From assembly GCA_024644515.1 (NCBI GenBank), contig JAHEHN010000009.1:7877-43616 (forward strand): DNA of 35,740 nt, in the 5' to 3' direction. Numbering within the stretch: position 1 is the stretch's first letter; each line of letters begins with the position of its first letter. Positions 1 to 8,692 of the stretch are shown here, piece after piece. This stretch comes from Gammaproteobacteria bacterium (GTDB taxonomy: Bacteria > Pseudomonadota > Gammaproteobacteria > Pseudomonadales > Pseudohongiellaceae). Both the position numbers and the translations under genes were made by a program. The notes under the pieces are model-generated. The model did no database searches and was not told the origin of the DNA. It was given only the letters and a program-made list of their open reading frames with translations.

Positions 1-1391
1 AAAAACAGGTCGCTCTGGAACAGGATGCCATCTGCTTCTACAAAAGCCAGCACTTTAGGATTAACGTGAGGTATTGTTTCCACTTCATATAAATACAGGC
101 TTAGACCGCCATTACTGATTTCAGTCATGCCACTGAATAGCTCAACCTGCCCTACCTCAACACCGGCAGCGACCCTGAGCGCCAGAGCATCAGGGGGATT
201 GCTGTGAGGAGACTCGATAATGGCGCGAATTTCATCTTCATGTCCGGCAGCAGTCAGCACACTGGCGCCAGCCGCGGCCAGTGCGCGTAAGCCACCGGTA
301 TGATCATAATGCGGGTGAGTGGGGATGACATAACGAACAGGCTTGCTTATATTGTCTTCAATCAGGCGCTCCAGAGTCATTGATTGCGCTTCGGTATAAG
401 GCCCCTCAATAATGGCAACAAAGTCAGGAAACTCTACCACCATGCTGTGATGGGAAAACGCCACCACATGAAAAACGGTTTCCGAAACCCGATTCCATTG
501 CAAAGGCGCCCAGGCTTCTTCTGCTGCAGCCTGATCAGCCTGTTGCCTGACATCTTCAGGCACAGTAAAAACAGCCAGTGCAGAAGGATCATTAATACGA
601 ATTTCCGAATAGTTCATCGAGGAATAGGGCTGCCCGTCCTTGATGATCTCATGACGAAAAGGCAGCATGAGTTCCCCAACTGGCCGATAACCACTGTAGC
701 GATATTCGGCATCCACATCCCCCAGCATTGTCTCGGTGTCCAGCGCCGTGCCCCCCCCCAGCAAACTGGTGTCCTGATCGATCATGATAGTAACTTGTTC
801 CGAGTTCAACAGCGTGTCTATTGCCCAGTGAGGGCGACCGGCAAAACTGACCTGACGGGCTGTCTGCTCTGGCGCAACTCTATCTGCGGCTATGGCGATA
901 GAAACCGAATTTCTACGCAACAGCATTTCAGGGGTGTTTTGAGTAGCCCAGCTGAAAAGTCCATTCACCGTGGTAGCAATATTCGGACGCCCTTCAGTAG
1001 TCCCCCAACCAATTTTTTGTCCCTGCCAGGTTGTTAACGCCTCGGTCCGGTGCTGACTGAACCCGTCACCAACCACCACATCATTATCAAAGGCCGCATG
1101 GCCTGAAACGAAATCGATAGTTTCTGTCACCCCTGACAGCCTTGCATCAGGGTCTATGCCACCGGTGACCGGGATCTGCCCCAGCCGGTTTCTTGTTCCA
1201 TTACCGGTCATGACAATAGAGTCAATATTGCGCAAACTTGCCAGCACGCCCATATTCGCAAGCATTGTCTCCACGACAGTAAGGGCCGCAGGCCCGGCAT
1301 CGGCAGTATCACTGCTTTGCGGCTCTCCGCAGGCAAGTAAAAATAGAACGCTGGCCGCCAGCATGAAAGCCTTGATTTTATTTGTGCTCAT
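1..1391 (-). CDS. MBL-fold metallo-hydrolase lipoprotein (C-terminus beyond window)
   Basis: The frame is open from an ATG at 1391 down to the window edge, about 463 codons, so the C-terminus is missing. The N-terminus is a lipoprotein signal: a hydrophobic run ending in LLAC, with the Cys near residue 21. Residues of about 30-320 are a beta-rich N-terminal region I do not recognise. The metallo-beta-lactamase metal motif HPHYDH lies at residues 359-364, followed by TGG, and a later segment reads DGILFQSDLF as in the family. Known family role: Zn-dependent hydrolases acting on esters, lactams, thioesters or phosphoesters. Inferred here: an exported, membrane-anchored hydrolase of unknown substrate. 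It is divergent from the 2063-15413 operon and about 670 bp away from it. Fold is certain; substrate is not. Confidence 0.85.
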   Translation of the reverse strand, partial: MSTNKIKAFMLAASVLFLLACGEPQSSDTADAGPAALTVVETMLANMGVLASLRNIDSIVMTGNGTRNRLGQIPVTGGIDPDARLSGVTETIDFVSGHAAFDNDVVVGDGFSQHRTEALTTWQGQKIGWGTTEGRPNIATTVNGLFSWATQNTPEMLLRRNSVSIAIAADRVAPEQTARQVSFAGRPHWAIDTLLNSEQVTIMIDQDTSLLGGGTALDTETMLGDVDAEYRYSGYRPVGELMLPFRHEIIKDGQPYSSMNYSEIRINDPSALAVFTVPEDVRQQADQAAAEEAWAPLQWNRVSETVFHVVAFSHHSMVVEFPDFVAIIEGPYTEAQSMTLERLIEDNISKPVRYVIPTHPHYDHTGGLRALAAAGASVLTAAGHEDEIRAIIESPHSNPPDALALRVAAGVEVGQVELFSGMTEISNGGLSLYLYEVETIPHVNPKVLAFVEADGILFQSDLF

Positions 1392-1592
1392 CACCGCGAA
1401 ACCCTGGAAAAGCCATAATCTCAACACCCTGTCACCCTCTTTCTGTGCCGGCATTGTCTTTTTATACTTTGTAGCTGCTCATACTGTGTCACTGCACAGT
1501 CTGCATCTACTTTCTTATATGTTGGTTGCTTGTCTGAAGAATCCTGCTTCAGTAAAGCTGAAAAATGCCCAAAAGATGCTTAAAAAATCAGC

Positions 1593-1606
1593 CCCGCTCT
1601 AGCGGG
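1593..1606 (-). terminator. Possible terminator-like hairpin, minus strand
   Basis: CCCGC-TCTA-GCGGG is a perfect 5-bp stem. Read on the minus strand it is followed a few bases later by a run of six T (1581-1586 region). No supported minus-strand gene lies just upstream, so it may be fortuitous or may end a non-coding transcript. An alternative, mutually exclusive stem pairs CGGG (1603-1606) with CCCG (1617-1620). Confidence 0.25.
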
Positions 1607-2020
1607 AAAATTTCTGCCCGATTTTCTTTCCGGTTTGCTGTGCTCCTCAGTCATCACTGTGTTTTCAGGCAAGTGCGATTGAGCATAAACCAGCAAGCAA
1701 AGCAGGGCAACACGAGGCCAAAATTGTGTCAGCATTATGAAGTTTCACAGGCCGCTTCAGGAGCCTTCTGATCGGGGATGGCATTTTTTTTACAAACATG
1801 ATTAGATGACTGCCCCCTTTGTGATACGGCATCTGCAGAGGGATAGCGAGTTTGAGTTCAATCATTTATTTCGTTTACGATCGACTCTCAGAAGACGTTA
1901 ATTACCCTTTATCAATTCTGTCGCAAGAACCAGCTCAAAATGAAATGGAATTTTTATGGTCTTATCCATAATAAGTGAAACTTCAAACCGTTGTTCTTCA
2001 ATTCGAAGTACTTCCAGGCA

Positions 2021-2046
2021 AGTCCAAGTGAGTCTAACCGAGTCTA
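2021..2046 (+). promoter_or_regulatory. Three AGTCYA hexamers at exact 10-bp spacing
   Basis: AGTCCA at 2021, AGTCTA at 2031 and AGTCTA at 2041 form three direct repeats in the same helical phase, ending 16 bp before the ATG of the first gene of the VWA/MoxR operon. Phased direct repeats of this type are typical of response-regulator or activator binding sites. No regulator is identified in the window. Their closeness to the start codon would suit repression, or a leader-RNA element. Confidence 0.35.
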
Positions 2047-2062
2047 GAAAAGTATTGGCAGC

Positions 2063-4288
2063 ATGATCGAATTTTTCTTTAAATATCCCCGATCAGTATT
2101 CAATGACAGTGAATTCATTTTTGCCAGCGGCTGGCCGTTATGGATTCTTGCTGTACTTCTGTTTGCCTTTTTTGTCACGCTGCTGGTAATAATGGCTCGG
2201 CGACCAGGCAATATGAAGGGGTACCAGCTTGGTACTATCGGTTTTATTCAATTACTAATGCTCGCCGTGGTGCTGATTGTGGTCTGGCAACCGGCGCTGG
2301 TTTCTGAGCGCTTGCTCAGTGGCGAAAATGCTGTGGCCATCATGCTGGATACTTCCGGCAGTATGACTTTCAATGAAGGCGGCGCCACCAGAATGGATCA
2401 GGCGCAGGCTCTGCTCACCCCTGACTCGCTTGCAGGCATAGCCGATATTTACAATATCCTGCCCTACGGTTTCGCTGATAGCGCCAATACCATGGATGCT
2501 TTTTCGATCCTGCCTGGCCCCGGAACTGCAACCAATCTGGGGCAGTCCGTGTTACAAACCTTGCGTCAGGCTAGCGGCGCTTCACTGGGAGCAGTAATCC
2601 TGGTCAGTGACGGTGCAGATAACAGCGGCGCCATTTCCCAGTCAGAATTAAGCGAGATTGCCAGCTTTGGAGTTCCCATTCATAGCGTTGGTATCGGTCG
2701 CGAGAGCATTCCTGAAGATCTGGAACTCAGCGAAATACTGTTACCGGAAAAAGCCCTGCCCGGCACCACGCTTTCTGCCAGGGTTGCCATTCGACATGAC
2801 CAGGGTGGCAGCGCCAGAGTCAAGGTCTATGACGGCGATACCTTTTTGACCACCCAGGACATTGTGCTCGGAAACGATCAGAACATGACGCTTGCCTTTG
2901 TGGATATCGAAGTGCCTGAACCGGGCCAACTTGACCTCCGCTTCACTCTTGATCCCATTAATAATGAAAGCAATCTCGCCAACAACACGCGCTCAAGAGT
3001 GGTCGATGTGGAAGAAAGCCGTTACAAGGTCTTATATGTAGAAGGTGAGCCACGTTGGGAGTACAAGTTTCTGCAGCGTGCCCTCAATGACGACCCCAGC
3101 ATACAGTTATCCACCCTGCTCAAGGTAACCCCGAATAAATATTATCGCCAGGGCATTGAAAGGCCGGAACAGCTGGAGAATGGATTTCCTGAGGAGCGCG
3201 CCGAACTGTTCAATTATGACGCCCTCATTATTGGCAGCCTGAATGCCGCCGAACTTACCAGTGAGCAGCATGCCATGATTCGTGACTTTGTCAGTGATCG
3301 TGGCGGCAGCCTGATGATGCTGGCAGGACTCAATGGTCTCGGCCTTGGCGGCTGGGGCGAAACTGTCGTCAACGAAATTCTGCCATCGCGACTGAATGCG
3401 GATAATGCTGCATTTGTGCGTGAGAAAGCGCCGGTTACCCTCACCGATAGCGGACGACTGGCTCCGATGCTGCAATTCAGTGACAGTGAATCGGAGAATG
3501 AGCGACTCTGGTCCGAATTACCCGAAATAGCTGATCATCAGCAGCTTGGCCCCTTGCGCCCGGCGGCAACCACCCTCTTGGGCGTTAATGTTGAAGGCCG
3601 CATTCAGCCCTTGCTGGTCACCCAGCCCTACGGAAAAGGGCAAAGTTATATTATGGCCACTGGCGGTACCTGGCGCTGGCAAATGAGTCTGCCGGTGGCC
3701 GATATGCGCCATGAAACCTTCTGGCGTCAGCTTACCCGCGGGCTGGTAGCCAATTCCCCGCGGCCTTTCGAGCTCACCAGTCGTGTGCAAAACGAAGAGA
3801 TTAGTGTGCGCGCACAGGTACGTGATCCGGATGCTGAGGAAAACCAGGGGCTGGAAATTTCCGCCGTGGTGTCCTCCGAAAACAGTGATGTGGTAAGTCT
3901 CGATTTACAACCGGTTCCCGGTCAGCATGGCGTCTATGAAGCATCTTTCACACCAAACCAGACCGGGCTTTACAGTATTGAAGCGATTTCTCGAGTAGGC
4001 GAAAGCCTGGTCAGCGCCACAACTACTGCTGTGCGTTATGACGAAGGCCAGGAAATATTCAATGTGCGCCAGAATCGCCCCTTGCTGGAGCGAATCTCAC
4101 TGCTTACTGGCGGGCAATACTGGAGCCCTGAGCAATGGGATGAAATCCCGGAAGCTATCTCCTATTCAACTGCCGGTATCACCGAACAACAGATCAGTTA
4201 CCTGTGGGATGCGCCGTTCTTTTTCCTTTTATTAATATTGTTGAAAACTGCCGAATGGTTGCTTCGACGGCATTGGCGCACCATTTAA
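2063..4288 (+). CDS. Membrane VWA protein with glutamine amidotransferase-like domain
   Basis: 741 aa. Two N-terminal membrane helices (about 24-42 and 57-77) are followed by a von Willebrand factor A domain with an intact MIDAS motif DTSGS (D96, S98, S100) and a second acidic element, VSDG. A beta-sandwich stretch follows (about 225-310), then a region around 320-550 resembling the class-I glutamine amidotransferase-like fold found in such VWA proteins (VLYVEGEPRWEYKFLQRAL; YDALIIGSL). I see no catalytic Cys-His-Glu triad there, so it is probably a binding module. A last hydrophobic helix lies near 712-730. It is the first gene of the operon, with 18 bp to the next gene. Role inferred: membrane partner of the downstream MoxR ATPase. 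The Shine-Dalgarno before the ATG is weak. Confidence 0.85.
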   Translation: MIEFFFKYPRSVFNDSEFIFASGWPLWILAVLLFAFFVTLLVIMARRPGNMKGYQLGTIGFIQLLMLAVVLIVVWQPALVSERLLSGENAVAIMLDTSGSMTFNEGGATRMDQAQALLTPDSLAGIADIYNILPYGFADSANTMDAFSILPGPGTATNLGQSVLQTLRQASGASLGAVILVSDGADNSGAISQSELSEIASFGVPIHSVGIGRESIPEDLELSEILLPEKALPGTTLSARVAIRHDQGGSARVKVYDGDTFLTTQDIVLGNDQNMTLAFVDIEVPEPGQLDLRFTLDPINNESNLANNTRSRVVDVEESRYKVLYVEGEPRWEYKFLQRALNDDPSIQLSTLLKVTPNKYYRQGIERPEQLENGFPEERAELFNYDALIIGSLNAAELTSEQHAMIRDFVSDRGGSLMMLAGLNGLGLGGWGETVVNEILPSRLNADNAAFVREKAPVTLTDSGRLAPMLQFSDSESENERLWSELPEIADHQQLGPLRPAATTLLGVNVEGRIQPLLVTQPYGKGQSYIMATGGTWRWQMSLPVADMRHETFWRQLTRGLVANSPRPFELTSRVQNEEISVRAQVRDPDAEENQGLEISAVVSSENSDVVSLDLQPVPGQHGVYEASFTPNQTGLYSIEAISRVGESLVSATTTAVRYDEGQEIFNVRQNRPLLERISLLTGGQYWSPEQWDEIPEAISYSTAGITEQQISYLWDAPFFFLLLILLKTAEWLLRRHWRTI

Positions 4289-4306
4289 AAGTCTATTGAG
4301 AGGGTT

Positions 4307-5239
4307 ATGAACAAATCAATCACATTCCTGTTTATTGCATCTGTTGCCATGATATCTGCCCTGATGCCCACAGCAGTGCAGGCCGCGCTCTACGTCACCA
4401 TTGTTCAGGGACTGGGTGGAATGCCCGAGTTTGATAGCGCATTTACCGATCAGACACAGAAAATTCGTGAGGCCTCTCTTACCCTGGCAGAAGAATCACA
4501 GGTCACCTCTCTAGCCGGAGACAGCGCCACACGGGATGCCCTGCTGGCCCACTTTCAGAGCCTTGCAGCGGCCATGACTGATGACGATCGTGCCGCCATT
4601 TACCTGGTTGGCCATGGCAGTTATGACGGGGAACAGTACAAATTTAATATTTCTGGTCCGGATATCACCGATACCGATCTGGTCGATATTATTGACAGCT
4701 TGCCGGGTCAAAATCACTTCCTGGTTAATACTTCCAGTACCAGTGGCGCCATTCTAGAAGCTCTTGAAAATGAAAACCGCATCATTATTACCGCGACGCG
4801 CAATGGTAATGAGAAAAATGCCACCGAGTTCGGGCCCTTCTTTGCCACTGCCCTGACCAGCGAAACTGCCGACATTAACAAGAATAATAATGTCAGCATT
4901 CAGGAAGCATTTGATTTTGCCGAGCGTAGTGTCACTGAATTTTTTGAATCTTCCGGAAAACTGGCGACAGAGCACCCTCAGATCCGTGGCGAAGGCGCCG
5001 CCAGCTTTACTCTCGCGCGAGTTCAGGCGGTGGAACTTTCCGATGACAATCCCCGTATAAGTAATTTACTTACCAGACGGCTCGAACTTGACGCAGAAAT
5101 AGAGTCATTACAATTACGCCGCAATGAATTCACCAATAGCGAATATATTCAGCGTTTACAAGCGCTCATTCTGCAGTCCGCAGAAGTCAGCGAAGAGATT
5201 GAAACGCTGCGGGAAAGCTCTCAGGCAGATGTTGAATAA
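4307..5239 (+). CDS. Secreted caspase-fold (C13/C14-like) protein lacking the expected Cys
   Basis: 310 aa. A signal peptide ends near AVQA (residue 26). The central domain resembles the legumain/caspase fold: a beta-strand ending YLVGHGS supplies the catalytic His (H103), and the strand FLVNTSSTSGA (about 138-148) sits where a Cys-bearing motif is expected. That position has Thr/Ser (T142, S143, S144) and no Cys. Further family-like motifs are IIITAT and FGPFFATAL. Residues 250-300 form a charged coiled coil. It could be a pseudo-protease, a Ser/Thr-nucleophile variant or a binding protein. It lies 18 bp after the VWA gene and overlaps the next gene by 11 bp, indicating translational coupling. 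Fold assignment comes from motif pattern and is fairly secure; activity is unknown. Confidence 0.75.
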   Translation: MNKSITFLFIASVAMISALMPTAVQAALYVTIVQGLGGMPEFDSAFTDQTQKIREASLTLAEESQVTSLAGDSATRDALLAHFQSLAAAMTDDDRAAIYLVGHGSYDGEQYKFNISGPDITDTDLVDIIDSLPGQNHFLVNTSSTSGAILEALENENRIIITATRNGNEKNATEFGPFFATALTSETADINKNNNVSIQEAFDFAERSVTEFFESSGKLATEHPQIRGEGAASFTLARVQAVELSDDNPRISNLLTRRLELDAEIESLQLRRNEFTNSEYIQRLQALILQSAEVSEEIETLRESSQADVE

Positions 5240-7565
5240 GGTTGTAGAAAAAATCCTTTCGCACACGACTGTTACTAACAAAACAGTTACGGTGAGCCTG
5301 TGTCTGGCTTTTCTTTTGCCGTCTTTGTCGGTTAATACTTTTGCCCGCGATCATTTATACGGGGCTCTTGAGAATGAAGCCCTTCTGGAGTGTGACACTC
5401 TGTCCTGGAGTGGTGAGTCTGCAGAGGCCAGAAACTGCTATGCCAGTCTCAACAGCCTTCAACATCCCCCCCAAATCCGCGCTGAGGCATTCTGGGCTCT
5501 CGGTGACCTGCAAAGCGCAAACACCCAGTTCAGGGATGCTATCAGTCAATTTCCTGAGGACCCCATGGTACGGATTCGCTGGGGCGAACTTTTTATGGGG
5601 ACTTACCAGTATCAGGAGGCCTTTAATCTGTTCAGCGAAGCCCTTGAACTGGACCCGCTTAACTCATGGGCCCACATCGGCGCAGCCTCTGCCCTGAGTG
5701 AAGGTGGCGATCCCGAGGTCCTGAACCGTCATCTTTCCAGTGTCATGGAAGAAGGTCTTGCACCCCATGGGGCCAGACTACGCGCCATCATGATGACGAT
5801 CCGCTCCCTCTTGCAGGGGGATCGCTATGACGAAGCGCTGAATTCCCTGTATGAAGCGTTTGAATTTGCCAGTGATGAATCACTTCCAACCATGGAGCTG
5901 AAAGCCCTGCGCGCCGCCCATGCCTTCATGACACGAGAAGAACATGAAGGCTGGATAGCAGCCGCATTAAGCGAAAGCCCTGCATACGGTGATGCTTATT
6001 TTATTCCAGGCTACTTTGCCTCCATCGTGCGTCGCTATAAAGAAGCAGGTGACTTTTTTAAACAGGCCGTTGAACTGCAGCCCGATCATTGGGAGGCGCA
6101 TATCTATCTTGGGCAGAACTATCTGCGTCTGAACAACATAAATGATGCCATTCGCCACGTTAATATTGCCTATGAAGGTGACGCCTTCAATCCGATGACC
6201 GTCAACATGTTGCGTTTGCTGGATACTTTTAACGAAGATTTTGTCACCATCAGCTATCCGGACCCTCCCGCTGGCCCCTTGCCAGAATTTATACTGCGTC
6301 TGCATCGCGACGAAACCGACGTATTGAAAAACTATGCACAGAAGCTTTCAAAGGACAGCATTGATCTGTATTCGGCGCGCTATAATTTCACGCCGCAAGA
6401 ACCCATCATTGTAGAAATTTATCCCAATCATGAAGATTTTGTAGTGCGTTCCATCGGTATGCCGGGTGTCGGCATACTGGGTGTCACCTTTGGTTACCTG
6501 TTTGCCATGGATTCGCCCACCGGTCACCCCGAGCAGAGTTATCATTGGGGGACGACCCTGTGGCACGAGATGGCTCATGTCTTTACTCTTGAAGCCACCA
6601 ATCATTTTGTTCCGCGCTGGTTCAGTGAAGGAATTTCCGTTTATGAGGAATGGCGTACAGGCCCGATTCCCGGCCGCAAAATTCCTACTGATGTCCTGCA
6701 GGCCATGGCGGAAGGCAAGTTCATGCCAATCTCGGAACTGGATGATGGATTCATGCGTCCCACTTACCAGGGGCAGGTCATTGTTTCCTATATGCAGGCA
6801 GGCCTGATCTTTGACTTCATCGACCTGGAGTACGGCTTCGAAAAAATTGTCGATATGCTTTACCAGTTTAATGAAGGCGCCACACCGGTGCAGGCTATTG
6901 AAAACAGTCTCGGCATCAGTGATAAAGAATTTGATCGTCACTTTAAACAGTTTATTGATATTGAATACGGACCCTTGCTCAGTGGTCTGGGTGTCTGGAT
7001 GGAAGACATGCGCGTCAGTTACGCAGCGCTCGGGGAAGAAAAATGGGATGAGGCACTGGCCGCGGCACAGCGAGCCGTGTTTACCTATCCGGATTATGTT
7101 GAGAATAATAGCGCCTATATAGTTATTGCCAGAGTGAGCAGTCAACTTGGTAATCACGAGGAAGAGTTCCAGGCCTTGCAGTCTTTCTGGCAAAAAGGCG
7201 GTTATTTGCCAAGCGCCCTGTTAAAACTGGCAGACTACTATCTCGAGCGGGGCATGAAAGCAGAGGCAGAGGCGGTTCTCATGGACACCAACTACGCTGA
7301 CCCCTTCATTGAAAGCCTGCATGTGACCCTGGGCGACCTCTATATGGAAACACAGCGCCCTGCTCAGGCTCTGGAAGAATATAAAGTGCTGCTGGCGCTT
7401 GATCCTCTGGACAAGGCGTCAGCCAACTATCGCATTGCCAATGCCTACAACGCATTGGACAATGCAGAGAAGACAATGGAATACCTGATGACAGCGCTGG
7501 ATATTGCGCCACAATACAGACCAGCCCAGCAACTGTTATTGGAAATGAGCAGGGCACAAAACTGA
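5229..7565 (+). CDS. Secreted TPR protein with gluzincin (peptidase MA-like) metallopeptidase domain
   Basis: 778 aa from the ATG at 5229. The frame stays open upstream to 5124, but that start would lie deep inside the previous gene and would put the export signal far from the N-terminus. From 5229 a signal peptide is near the start, with cleavage around residue 39 after NTFA. N-terminal TPR repeats span roughly 60-350 (for example ALELDPLNSWAHIGAASAL). The metallopeptidase motif HEMAH is at 446-450, and the third ligand is probably E467 in PRWFSEG, as in the peptidase MA group of gluzincins. More TPRs follow to the C-terminus. All visible zinc-site residues are intact. Inferred role: periplasmic protease or scaffold working with the caspase-fold protein and the VWA/MoxR proteins of this operon. 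Confidence 0.85.
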   Translation: MLNKVVEKILSHTTVTNKTVTVSLCLAFLLPSLSVNTFARDHLYGALENEALLECDTLSWSGESAEARNCYASLNSLQHPPQIRAEAFWALGDLQSANTQFRDAISQFPEDPMVRIRWGELFMGTYQYQEAFNLFSEALELDPLNSWAHIGAASALSEGGDPEVLNRHLSSVMEEGLAPHGARLRAIMMTIRSLLQGDRYDEALNSLYEAFEFASDESLPTMELKALRAAHAFMTREEHEGWIAAALSESPAYGDAYFIPGYFASIVRRYKEAGDFFKQAVELQPDHWEAHIYLGQNYLRLNNINDAIRHVNIAYEGDAFNPMTVNMLRLLDTFNEDFVTISYPDPPAGPLPEFILRLHRDETDVLKNYAQKLSKDSIDLYSARYNFTPQEPIIVEIYPNHEDFVVRSIGMPGVGILGVTFGYLFAMDSPTGHPEQSYHWGTTLWHEMAHVFTLEATNHFVPRWFSEGISVYEEWRTGPIPGRKIPTDVLQAMAEGKFMPISELDDGFMRPTYQGQVIVSYMQAGLIFDFIDLEYGFEKIVDMLYQFNEGATPVQAIENSLGISDKEFDRHFKQFIDIEYGPLLSGLGVWMEDMRVSYAALGEEKWDEALAAAQRAVFTYPDYVENNSAYIVIARVSSQLGNHEEEFQALQSFWQKGGYLPSALLKLADYYLERGMKAEAEAVLMDTNYADPFIESLHVTLGDLYMETQRPAQALEEYKVLLALDPLDKASANYRIANAYNALDNAEKTMEYLMTALDIAPQYRPAQQLLLEMSRAQN

Positions 7566-7583
7566 TCTGAAAAAATTTCAGAT
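7565..7583 (+). other. Intercistronic inverted repeat
   Basis: ATCTGAAA-AAA-TTTCAGAT is a perfect 8-bp AT-rich stem with a 3-nt loop, starting on the last base of the TPR-protease stop codon and lying 42 bp before the moxR start. It is too weak and lacks the T-run of a terminator. It may be an mRNA processing or stability element, or a protein-binding palindrome separating the first three genes from the MoxR part. Confidence 0.35.
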
Positions 7584-7624
7584 AAAACCTACAAAATTTA
7601 AAGAGTGAACCACAGGAACAAGTT

Positions 7625-8659
7625 ATGAGTGAAAACGTGAACGATACCTTTGATACGGAAGAAACACGCGAGCTGGTGAAAGCTTTCCAGACTGCCAATA
7701 GCAATATCCGTGAGCAGATTGCCGGTACCATTATCGGACAGCAGCAGATTGTCGATAACCTGCTTATCACGCTTTATGTGGGTGGACACTGTCTCATTAC
7801 AGGGATGCCCGGAACCGCAAAAACCCTGTTGGTTCACACGCTGGCCTCGGCGCTGGGCCTGACCTTCAAGCGAATTCAGTTTACGCCTGACCTGATGCCT
7901 GGTGACATCACCGGTACCGACATGGTTGAAGAGGACCAGAGCACGGGCAAACGTGAATGGCGCTTCGTACCTGGCCCGGTATTCACCAATGTGTTATTAG
8001 CCGACGAAATTAACCGAACACCACCAAAAACCCAGGCTGCCCTGCTCGAGGCCATGCAGGAGAAAACCGTTACTGTGCGGGGACAACTGCATCGCCTGGA
8101 CAAACCTTTCCTGGTACTAGCAACCCAGAACCCTATCGAACTGGAAGGCACCTACCCATTACCGGAAGCCCAGCTCGACCGTTTCCTGTTTAACGAAATT
8201 CTGGGTTATCTGTCACCGGAAGAAGAAGTCGCGGTACTGGATCGCTTTACCCGACGCGTAGACATGCCTGAAGTGAAAGCCTGTACCAGCAGCGAGGAAA
8301 TTATGAAGTTCCAGTGGCTGGTGCGCCAGGTTCCCATTTCAGAATCGGTTACCCGTTATGCTGTGGATGTTGTCAGGGCAACCCGCCCCTCGGACCCCCT
8401 GGCCACTGAGATGGTTAAAAAATATATTAACTTTGGTTCCAGTATTCGTGCGTCCATGAACCTGGTACTGGCCGCCAAGGCTCGCGCCCTGATGGAAGGT
8501 CGCTATCATGTAACACCAGAAGATATCAGGGTACTGGCTACCCCCATTCTGCGTCACCGTGTGTTGCCAAATTACTATGCGGAGTCTGATGGCATGACGG
8601 TGGACGATATTCTCGCCAGCATGCTTAATGATCTGTCTGCGCCTGCTGAAGCCGCTTAA
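7625..8659 (+). CDS. MoxR-family AAA+ ATPase
   Basis: 344 aa, a normal MoxR length. The Walker A motif GMPGTAKT is at residues 60-67. Walker B is LLADEIN with D127 and E128, sensor 1 is LATQNP, and the arginine-finger region EAQLDRF is present. The C-terminal helical lid ends at about residue 335. Known role of the family: ATP-driven, chaperone-like remodelling or metal-cofactor insertion with VWA-domain partners. Those partners are encoded directly around it here (DUF58, BatA-VWA, VWA/GATase-like). A Shine-Dalgarno-like AGGAAC precedes the ATG. It is the likely motor of the seven-gene system. This call is very secure at family level; its client is unknown. Confidence 0.95.
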   Translation: MSENVNDTFDTEETRELVKAFQTANSNIREQIAGTIIGQQQIVDNLLITLYVGGHCLITGMPGTAKTLLVHTLASALGLTFKRIQFTPDLMPGDITGTDMVEEDQSTGKREWRFVPGPVFTNVLLADEINRTPPKTQAALLEAMQEKTVTVRGQLHRLDKPFLVLATQNPIELEGTYPLPEAQLDRFLFNEILGYLSPEEEVAVLDRFTRRVDMPEVKACTSSEEIMKFQWLVRQVPISESVTRYAVDVVRATRPSDPLATEMVKKYINFGSSIRASMNLVLAAKARALMEGRYHVTPEDIRVLATPILRHRVLPNYYAESDGMTVDDILASMLNDLSAPAEAA

Positions 8660-8692
8660 GCAGAACAATACAAAAGAAAAAACGGACAACTG

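Larger units (their letters stand above)
1392..2062. other. Long intergenic region between divergent genes
   Basis: About 670 bp lie between the divergent lipoprotein gene and the VWA operon. Short ORFs are present on both strands, but none has a Shine-Dalgarno, recognisable domain or normal-looking protein composition. The region holds a short GC hairpin (1593-1606) and a set of phased hexamers just before the operon (2021-2046). I see no convincing sigma70 promoter, although both divergent genes must be transcribed from here. An unannotated small RNA is possible but is not supported by anything specific. Confidence 0.5.

Noticed and set aside
384-1037. 217-codon plus-strand ORF over the lipoprotein gene
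   Set aside because: Its composition is rich in Arg, His and Pro, with no domain or Shine-Dalgarno. The opposite strand carries a clear MBL-fold lipoprotein over the same bases.
1156-1602. 148-codon plus-strand ORF
   Set aside because: Mostly antisense to the N-terminus of the lipoprotein gene, with no ribosome site or recognisable motif.
1665-1865. 66-codon minus-strand ORF in the long intergenic region
   Set aside because: No Shine-Dalgarno, no signal or domain. The hairpin at 1593 could be its terminator but that alone is too little.
6348-7193. 281-codon minus-strand ORF inside the TPR-gluzincin gene
   Set aside because: Antisense to the zinc-site region, which has unmistakable protein motifs on the plus strand.
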